Notes under the pieces: model-generated
The model's database searches: none
Seen by the model: the letters and a program-made list of their open reading frames with translations, nothing else
Told to the model about the DNA's origin: nothing
Shown: positions 56,131 to 64,000 of the stretch, piece by piece
How the letters are laid out: each line of letters starts with the position of its first letter
Position numbering within the stretch: the stretch's first letter is position 1
Translations under genes and position numbers: made by a program
Source: Aquatica leii
Taxonomy: Eukaryota; Arthropoda; Insecta; Coleoptera; Lampyridae
Assembly (NCBI GenBank): GCA_035610365.1
Contig: CM069432.1
Location: 19,406,354 to 19,470,353, forward strand
DNA length: 64,000 bases
Direction of reading: 5' to 3'

Positions 56131-56951
56131 TATTTGTTGCAGTAAAGTGTCACCGTCCCGGTGGTTTTTGGGGGCTGAGAATTTTTATCCATATTTTTTT
56201 TTATTATTATGTTGTAATTACGGGTGTGTTTAGCATTTCCATCGTTCATTAAACTTCTTTGTATTTTCGAATTGCGTATTTCTTGGTAACATTTTTAAAA
56301 GTTTCCATTGTATTTATTGACATTCATTTAAAATTATTTATTATCTGGTAATTGAATATCTTTTGGCGACGGATGTCTGTGTCCGTGCCTTAAACCCATT
56401 AAATTTTTGAAACTTGAGATTTGGTTCATGTTAAAAATTATTTTACTTAGAATTATTCTTTGTTCAGATGTCTCTTTGTATATTTTAAGTTTAGATTAGA
56501 GTAAGATTTATGTTTCTGAACGCGTTTATTACTCTGTTCCCATGGATTTGCTGAGCTATCATTCTTGTTATATTTCATAATCAGAAGCAAGTGCTGATTT
56601 AGCTGTTGCGTGGGAAGATTCGGATAAGAATTGTCACGTACCTAAATTATGTTAAGTTCTTTGTCTTAAAGTATGATGTAATTAATGTAAGGTTTTTGAT
56701 TGGAGATTTTGTTTTTGAGAAGGGGCTATTTAAGCTTCATTCTTTCCAGAGGAAAGTTAAGTTCCTTTTTGGCCTTCGTAATGAAAGGTCAATTAATATA
56801 ATTTCGACTCCAATCAAAAATTTTGTATAATTAAAATTAGTAAAACAGAGTTGATTTAAGTTCGGTTCAAGAAGTCAAGTGTTTTAGGCGGGTAATTAAC
56901 ACCGAGTTTTCGGCGACGCATTATAAATACAGGTGATGAACATTACGTTAC
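56131..56951. other. Unassigned insert within PLE-5
   Basis: A plus-strand frame at 56,606-56,830 has no recognised motif. May belong to the LTR-like block to its right. Confidence 0.3.
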
Positions 56952-56954
56952 TTA

Positions 56955-57128
56955 GGGTCAATTTTACAAAGCTGGTATAAATGTCGGATAAGTAATATTT
57001 AGTATAATTTTAAAATACTGGCATATTATTGGTTAGCATAAAACCAACAACCAATAATATAGCAGTATTTTAAAATTAAACTGAGTATAACTTATCCGAC
57101 ATTTATACCAGCTTTGTAAAATTGGCCC
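56955..57128. mobile_element. PIF/Harbinger-like foldback MITE, 174 bp
   Basis: Flanked by TTA on both sides (56,952-56,954 and 57,129-57,131). Ends GGGTCAATTTTACAAAGCTG and, inverted, GGGCCAATTTTACAAAGCTG continue as a ~38-bp near-perfect inverted repeat through GTATAAATGTCGGATAAGT. Inner arms also pair. TTA target and GGG start suit PIF/Harbinger. Confidence 0.75.
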
Positions 57129-57179
57129 TTAAACATTCTAATTCAAGTGGCAAATTAGAACCGCACTTGTGTGTGTTTA

Positions 57180-58235
57180 ATTAAATAAAGGTGAACTACG
57201 AAAATTGGTTAAAATCAAACGATTGAGACGAGAATAAGACCTTGAGGTGAAAAGTTCGGTAAACGAAGAATGTTAAAGTGTGGGTAATTGAACGAACAAG
57301 CGGAACATCTAAAGAATTGACGATTGTAATAATTAGTTCCGGGAAAGTTGCCGGTTGTTCTCCCAATTGAGAAAATAGTCGCTACTGCGGACTTTATAAA
57401 GTTTTCCCGGCTAATGGTACTGTATCGACGCGTTTTACCGATGCTGAACGCGTGTAACGTCTTTGACGGAGTTAAGTGAATCGATTCTGACAATAAAGTG
57501 TTGAGTTTTGTTTTAAACTAAGGATTAGTAGCTGTCGAACCGCAGGCATACCTGTAAGTACCTTTAACAACTTATCCCCTCTTCACCCGAAGAACTTGCC
57601 TCCAATTCGATCGTTAGAGGAACATCACGGACACCCGTTATTTTCGACGCGTACTTTTATTTGATTTTGTTTTGGTTGATTTAAATTGTTGATTAAAGTC
57701 AAGACGGGCGAATCGATCAGAATAGAGTCTTAGAATTCAATTATGTCTTGATTATCAAACTTTAGACCCCTCTGACTCGGTTCGCAGTCTTGATTTATTA
57801 TTTCGTTTGATGTTTTGTTGTATGCATGCTTTAGTTGTGAATTAAGTTAAGGTAGTTCTCGAGTAGCGGCATTTATCGTTTGCGGCGAGTCGTACGTATG
57901 ACCAAGCGCTCTGCGGCTGATTCCCTGTGCGAATTTTAAATGTAAAGATTGATTTGAATGATTTTATTAACCATCTTACTCGCTTTAAATTTTAATATAC
58001 GAATTATCTCATATTTGACTTTCTCTGAATAGCCTGTTTTTATCTACGGAGTGTTCGAATTTCCGGTTTTGGCGAACATTTCACAGTGACTAAAAATTCG
58101 GTGGCGCCCTTAACAACTCTTCCTGATTTAAGTAAACTCGGCAAAAAGGTAAGTGAGAGACAAATAATTCGACCCGCCCCTTCTCGACTAAGTTAGCTGG
58201 CAAACCACCATCCCATTGTTACCTTCTCTAAACCA
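57180..58235 (+). repeat. LTR-like block with possible primer-binding site
   Basis: No coding motif. At 58,099-58,113, GGTGGCGCCCTTAAC follows a tract that could be an LTR end. TGGCGCCC complements the 3' end of tRNA-Lys, a common primer for LTR elements, but only the first eight bases match. It interrupts the minus-strand PLE-5. Alternative: unrelated insert. Confidence 0.35.
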
Positions 58236-58254
58236 TCGTTTTAGAGTGTAACAA

Positions 58255-59210
58255 AAGGTCACTTTGATATTTTTTCTTCTAAGTATCCTGGCCATTTTTT
58301 CTGTACAGCTTTTTATGTAAGGAAGGAAGGAAGTTGCGACAGAGTCTTTCTTCTTTGGTTTTTGCTTACTGTGTTTGTTAATTGCTTGATATATGTCTGC
58401 TTTTCTGAAACCGTTTTTTATTAAGGCGTTTGTTAGGTGATCTAGCTCGGTTTTTAACGTGTTCGGTTCACTGATCGCTTTGGCCCTGTGTACTAAAGTT
58501 TTTAGAACTGAAAACTTCTGAGCTGGATGATGCTGTGATTCGGTGTTGAGGTATCTGTCAGTATGTGTCAGTTTTCTCTATACTTGATGTCCCAATATGT
58601 TGTCCATCTTTCGAGTGACCCGTACGTCCAAGAACGGAATGCTTTTGTTTGTTTCCGTCTCCATGGTGAATTTGATGTTGGAATCTAACTGGTTGATGTT
58701 ATCCAGAACGTAGTGTAGTGTTTCTGCTTCATGAGACCAAATTACAAATGTAACGTGGCCATTTTGGTTTGAGAATAGCGGTTTCTAATGCTCTTTCTTC
58801 AAAATCTTCCATAAATATATTGGCGATGACTAGAGAAAGTGGTGATCCCATGGCTGCCTCTTCAATTTGTTCGTATACAATATTGTTGTATGTGAAGTAC
58901 GTGGACTTTAAGTATAGCTCAATTAGTCTGTTAAGCTCCTCGTCCAAATTCGCTTTTCGTAATTTGATCTTGATGGTTTCCAGTATTGTTTGTAATAGCA
59001 CTTTTGTGAAGAGAGATGTCACGTCAAAACTGACTAAAATGTCTTCTGATTCCAATTTAATTTATATAATTTTTGAGACGAAGTGCTTTAGAATATCGGC
59101 TGTTTTGACCCTCATCTCCTCTTGAATATGTTGTGGTAGAGTTCTGAGTGTGCTTTCCAATAAACTCACTATTTCTTCTTTTGGTATAGATTTGATAAAT
59201 TTTTGATAAA
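58255..59210 (-). pseudogene. PLE-5 reverse transcriptase region
   Basis: From 59,170 down: IPKEEIVSLLESTLRTLPQH, ESEDILVSFDVTSLFTKVLL, LIELYLKSTYFTYNN, EEAAMGSPLSLVIANIFMED. YVDD is lost: text reads LKPK then a gap before a WSHEAETL-like remnant. After that KFTMETETNKSIPFLDVRVT, and KSCTEKMARILRRKNIKVTF near 58,270, the region just before GIY-YIG in PLEs. Stops and frameshifts throughout. Confidence 0.8.
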
Positions 59211-60180
59211 ATGACCATTGCTGGTCCACTGAGTGCGGTGGAAGACAGATTGATGATGAACCTGTCTGTCTCTAATTACCAGAGATTTTACGTAGCCCCA
59301 CAGAAAATAGCCAAACGGTGTTACGTCACATGATTTCAGTAGCCAGTTGATGTCACCACCACGCGACATGACAAAGCCTTCGAACTTCTCATCCAATAAA
59401 TTTCCTGTGCAGTATGGCAAGTGGCGCCGTTGTGTTGGAACCACATGCTTGAGAGGTCCATAGCATCTAGCCTAAGCTACAAAAAAATTATTATTGTTTA
59501 TTGACAGTGAGCGCGGTTTCTTGCGCATCTACAAAGAAATAAGAGCCCATGATACCGCCAGGCCCAAATCTACACTAAACAGTAACTTTTTCGGAGTGTA
59601 AAAGCACCGGATGATTCTCCCGTAGATTTTTGTTGCTCTAAATCAGGCAGTTTTGTTTGTTAACCACTCAACCAAAAATAAGTCTCATTACTGAAAATGA
59701 TTTTCTTTCCGAAAGCAGGATCAGCCGCCAAATGCTCTAAAGCCTAATCAGCAAATACACGGCGCTATCTGTGGTCGATGGGTTTTAACTCTTGAGTTAA
59801 TTGAACTTTGTATGAATGAAAACCCAAGTTTTGCTGCAAAATCTGCCAAGTTAATATCGCAGCTTTTGCGCATGACGCGGAATGGACTGTATGTTTTTTC
59901 GCACACGGCAACAATATTTTCTAACGATCTTGGGTTTCTTTGACGCAATGCTTCATCGATTACCAACCTGGTTGTCTCAAATTTATTAATTAAACGGGCG
60001 GATTGTGGACACTGCAAGACGGTCGTGAATGCTATAAATTGGACGCAACGCACGGAACGCGTTGTTGAAGTGTGAAGCGTGTACCGTTTCATGGTGAATT
60101 GTTACGATTAAATACGTAATCCAACCAAATTTAACCGCTATCGCTTTACCCAGATAGCCTCTATACGCTGTCAAAGCTCG
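59175..60180 (-). pseudogene. mariner/Tc1-superfamily transposase relic
   Basis: From about 60,000 down: LINKFETTRLVIDEALRQRN with PRSLENIVAVCEKTYSPFR (helix-turn-helix region), LADFAAKLGFSFIQSS, IIFSNETYFWLSG near 59,690, WFQHNGATCHTAQEIY near 59,435, and SCDVTPFGYFLWGYVKSLVI near 59,330. Relative to the usual SDEAYFW, QQDGATCHT and LDYFLWG blocks, the catalytic acids read N, N and G, so all three are gone. Many stops. Confidence 0.75.
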
Positions 60181-63100
60181 AGCGTACCTATTAAAAAACT
60201 CTTTATATAATCACCAGCATTGGAGAGGAGGTTGATTATCATCCTTAATTAGCACTAGAGTATCTATTTGCAGTTCATACTTATGTCATTGCCACTTGGT
60301 GCGTCGTTGAAGCTCAGAAACATATTCATGCTACATCTTTCCCAAAAATGTTACTGGGCGGATTGAATTGCTTGAAACGTTAAAAGTCTTGAAGCCTGAA
60401 TTGAAGTATAGTCACGTTCAGGTACACTTGTTAAAGTGTGTCCAGTAAGGAAATGAGAGGGGGTCAAAGGACTCAAATCGTTGGGATCCTGAGATAAAGG
60501 AGTTAACGACCGGAAATTCAAGATGGCTTCTAACTGCCAAAAAAGGGTAGACAACTTCTCCTACGTTAAAGTCAAGTTGCCGGCAACTCTCTTTAAGTGG
60601 TCTTTGACTGATCGGACACCAGTTTCCTACAACCCACCAAATTGTGGAGAGTGGGGGGGGGGTAAAATTCCAAGCTATTTCTTCGCGAGCGTTTGTTTCA
60701 GCAATCGCTACATTTTGAGAAGTAAGAAGTTCTCTGATTTCCTTTAAAACAGAATTTGCTCCAACAAAATTGCTACCATTATCTGAATATATATTTGCCG
60801 GCTTACCCTTGCGAGCAACGAGACTCCGTAGAACAACTAAGAAAGATTCCATAGTGGTGACTAATTTAAAATGAACTGCCTTGGTAACATATCACACAAA
60901 TAAACATAAATAATCAGATCACGGCCATTAGTAATCCAATATTGTTTCCGGGCAATAGCAAGAAGTAACTGAGGTCCAGGGTGATGATGTTGAGAGATGA
61001 TGTTTCCTAGAACTTTTGACAGAATGAATCTTGTTGAAGTTTGAATTTTGTAGTTTGCCTCCGACGCGAATAGTGCCACTAGAATCCAAGAACGGGTGCA
61101 AATTGCCAATGGTGCCAGACAGCTTAGGGTTACGATGACTATTGAGAGCCTTAAGTTCATCGGAAAAGGTTTCACTTTGAGAGATTTTTATAATTTTTAT
61201 AATACGTCATACGACATGCCGGGAGATACGACAATCATTGAGAATTGGTAAGTCATTAAAAATCAAATTCCATTTCTCAACGATGTGCTTTGGAACGGGT
61301 TCGTCCCAAGAGAGTCTCTCCAACCAAAACTACTGGAGCAGCATCTTGATTAGAATTGTACACGGCAACAACAGTACTAGAGGGTCAAAAATTTAAGCGA
61401 TGCTTGAAACTATAGCTCGCTTAGTAACATTGGTGAAAGAAGGAGCTAAAATTGAAAACATAAGATCATCAGTTTGGAACTGCAACAACAATCCTAAAGT
61501 GTGGGCATTTTCGTGAGAACCAAATTCAAGCAAACCTGGGTGAACGTAAACTTTGTCGATGTAGTCAAGTACTTGAGGATTGTTAGAAATGCATTTACGT
61601 AATTTGAAACCATCTTGCACACACACGGTTTGAAAGCCTTAACATAAATCTCGAGCGAAATCTTAAGAGTCAGAACCCGTTAAAAGATCATCCACATAAA
61701 AATCCTCCGTGATGATTTTAGAAATTTTGGGAAGAGAATCTCTGCAGTCGATTCCAAGCTGAACTAAGCTACGCGTGGCCAAGAAGGAAGCCGAAGCTGT
61801 ACCGTATGTTACAATATTAAGATTATACGTCGCAAGACTGCGGTATCGGACGGCAGAGAATGCGTTGCAATGGCCTTTGTATAGGATCAATAAGCACCTG
61901 CCGGTACATCTTCTCAATGTCAGGAGATATTGCTTATCGAAATTTTACGAAACTCAGGAAATGTGTAATTTTATCAATTACGAAGCAAGAAAGTTTAACG
62001 GTAAAGGAAGAATGACGACCTTGAATCTGCACGTCGCATCTTGAATGAACTGTTCGTAGATAATCCAGTCACACTGACGTTGACTGCCTTCAGTGGAAGA
62101 TCGAGTTTTTTACATACATGAGAAGTTATGAAACTAGACTGAGAACCAGAGTGGAGTAAAACACATACAGGAAAGGCATTTCCTTTACAATGAACAATAT
62201 TTGCCCTAGCGGTAGGTAGTAGAACCTGAACTGTGAAGCGAATGCCGAAATGGATTGGCTGCTTGAAGTCACAGCCTCCGAAAACAAGGGCGCTGCAACG
62301 GTAGGCTCTTTGAGCAACAATGAGTGATGCTTTCTCTTACACGTACGACAATTAAATTTGGAGGAACATTGTGGTACTGAATGACCTTTACTAAGACAGT
62401 TGAAGCACAAGTGCAGCTCTTTGACCTTTGAAAGCCTGTCAGTAACTGTAATATGTTGAAAATCTACACAAGCATACAAATTGTGACTACCTTTGCACAA
62501 CATGCAAGAGGTGGTGTGACCGACCAAGGCTCTAGAGTTTCCAATTGAGAGTGTCAAGTAAATCAGCAGTGTTCTTAAGAAACCCTTTGAAATCATCAAG
62601 TGTAGGTAAGTCAGTTCCCTTATTGTTTTTCAATGTTTCCCACTCCCTATCCGTGTGAGAATCGAGTTTGCCAGCCATCAAATAAATTACAACCGTATCG
62701 AAAAAATTCTCTGTTTTTGTTAAGGGTTTTAATGCATTGACATGCTTAAATAACATGTCATGAAAGTGTCGAGTTCTTTTTCCAGATTTTTTGCTAAGTG
62801 ATTCAAGATTTTGAAGAGATTTTATGTGGTTATAAACTAGCATTCGAGAATTGTAGCGCTCGCAGAGACTGTCCCAAGCTAGCGGATAGTTTTCTCCTGA
62901 AAATTCTAGAGACTTAATAGTGAGTAGTGCATCAGAACTTTACGCGGCACGTAAACAATGATATTTTTGTATTGGATTAATGGAATCGTTATTATGAATC
63001 AGACTTTTGTACAAGTCTCTGTACTCTAACCAAGATTCAATCTTGCCTGAGGATTTCGGAAGATTGATAACAGGAAGTTTAATCGAGCTATTGCTATTAA

Positions 63101-63410
63101 CTGGGTTTTGGATCCCGTTTGCATCACACAATTCGTTGGGTGGTGACACACCCTCGTTGTTTGTGGAGAAAGCTAACTGGACAAATATTCAGCTGTTGCA
63201 ATTTCATCGTAGTAAGAATTTGTAAATTCTTCTTGACCAGCTCATCTGTTAAGTTTTTAGCTTGAGCTTGGATTTGTATTTGTAAATCTAAAAATTGTGA
63301 CAATAAAGGAGTTGCAGCAGTCAACCTTCTTTGTATCTCAATCAAAGTTTTGGCTGGAGTGGCCAATGTAGATATTGTTGAACTGATGCTCGCTGCCGTT
63401 TAAAGATTCC
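60181..63410 (-). pseudogene. BEL/Pao LTR retrotransposon gag-pol relic
   Basis: From 63,410 down: gag start with TLIEIQRRLTAATPLLSQFL; LPVINLPKSSGKIESWLEYR and DLYKSLIHNNDSINPIQKYH (DUF1759-type gag); RHFHDMLFKHVNAL; zinc knuckles CMLCKGSHNLYACVDF and LHLCFNCLSKGHSVPQCSSK; protease VLLHSGSQSSFITSHVCKKL (catalytic D replaced by H); RT only from YGTASASFLATRSLVQLG with YVDDLLTGSDS (61,685-61,670); RNase H-side LLLQFQTDDLMFSILAPSFT; integrase NIYSDNGSNFVGANSVLKEI (60,790 down) and LTPSHFLTGHTLTSVPERDY. The N-terminal RT is deleted (between 62,040 and 61,920). Inactive. Confidence 0.85.
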
Positions 63411-64000
63411 ATCTTAAAATAAATCAATGATAACTTGAAACGTATGATTGGGTTTAGTACAACGCCAAAGTATACTTTATCATTAATTAAATCAACCTAA
63501 TAGAACATGAAAGTCATTCAACCTTGTTGTAGCAGATTCCGCCTTAACCAATAATCACGCTATCCTTGAAATCCCAGAAACAAAACTCGCGAAAAAATAA
63601 GATATACTATATAAACATATGGTAAACATAACATAAAATGAAAATGACTGTATAATTAGTATATGAGCAATTAGTTATAGCATTATGAGCTAAGAAATTG
63701 GATATAAGGGAAAATCGCCATTAGACTGACATGAATTTAGTTTTTCTTTGATGTAAGCGACCATGTCGCCCTTGAAGTTTTTCAGATTGCAAACTTGATA
63801 ACTACAATTGTTTTCTGCTTCTGTAAAATTCATGACTGCCTTTATAACTTTCTTAAAACTATTAATTCATAGAAATAGTGATTATTTTTCTTACAGTTTA
63901 TTAATAAAGTCAAAGTTGGTTATTCGTATATCCACAGAACCAGAAGTCATACGGCTCGAAGTACCATGTTCGGTATTGTTCTTCTTTTTATTTTTTCGAA
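63411..64000. other. Upstream of BEL gag; no gene recognised
   Basis: Could contain the 5' leader or LTR of the minus-strand BEL element, but no second LTR is available for comparison. No primer-binding site was recognised. Confidence 0.35.

Noticed and set aside
1..64000. CRISPR arrays, operons, phage or plasmid functions
   Set aside because: No regularly spaced repeats and no prokaryotic gene organisation; introns, tRNA type and retroelements are all eukaryotic.

Overview
This window is animal nuclear DNA, most likely from an insect. It has short spliceosomal introns (46-63 nt) in its host genes, a eukaryotic tRNA-Asn gene, and a repeat set typical of insects: Penelope-like elements (PLEs) with GIY-YIG domains, Jockey-type LINEs, Gypsy and BEL/Pao LTR elements, piggyBac, hAT, mariner and pogo-like DNA transposons. 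The background is AT-rich. I cannot fix the order or species. No operons, CRISPR arrays or bacterial genes are visible.

Host genes are few. 38,892-39,494 (+) is a four-exon gene for a mitochondrial-type protein resembling only the lipoyl domain of 2-oxoglutarate dehydrogenase E2 (DLST); a stop codon follows the domain. 49,035-49,384 (+) is a complete ribosomal protein L29 gene in three exons. 51,088-49,587 (-) is a complete six-exon TRAIP/NOPO-type RING ubiquitin ligase gene, convergent with RpL29. A tRNA-Asn (GUU) lies at 30,986-31,059 (-), inside what looks like a small mobile element.

Everything else recognisable is transposon, mostly broken and often nested. 1-5.1 kb: minus-strand Gypsy gag with its LTR, a PLE scrap and a further LTR copy. 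5.5-7.35 kb: PLE with RT and GIY-YIG. 7.6-9.8 kb: piggyBac relic. 10.55-13.38 kb: PLE with inverted terminal repeats. 14,615-21,810: a hAT element bounded by an 8-bp target duplication, carrying a foldback element and a 4.6-kb purine-rich LINE with its own target duplication. 23.2-25.4 kb: LTR, Gypsy RT scrap and ZBED5-like hAT relic. 25,436-31,590: a head-to-head PLE palindrome with a hammerhead-ribozyme motif at each outer end; one arm was later hit by an 883-bp hAT and by the tRNA-bearing element. 31.9-32.4 kb: pogo-like MITE. 34.3-38.8 kb: hAT scraps around a Gypsy gag-pol relic and a BEL scrap. 41.1-44.7 kb: Jockey LINE. 45.3-48.3 kb: a second, decayed copy of the purine-rich LINE. 51.5-55.7 kb: PLE split by another Jockey LINE. 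55.7-59.2 kb: minus-strand PLE split by an LTR-like block and a MITE. 59.2-60.2 kb: mariner relic. 60.2-63.4 kb: BEL/Pao relic.

The items most worth following up are the PLE palindrome with paired hammerheads, the tRNA-Asn inside a putative mobile element, and the stand-alone lipoyl-domain gene.
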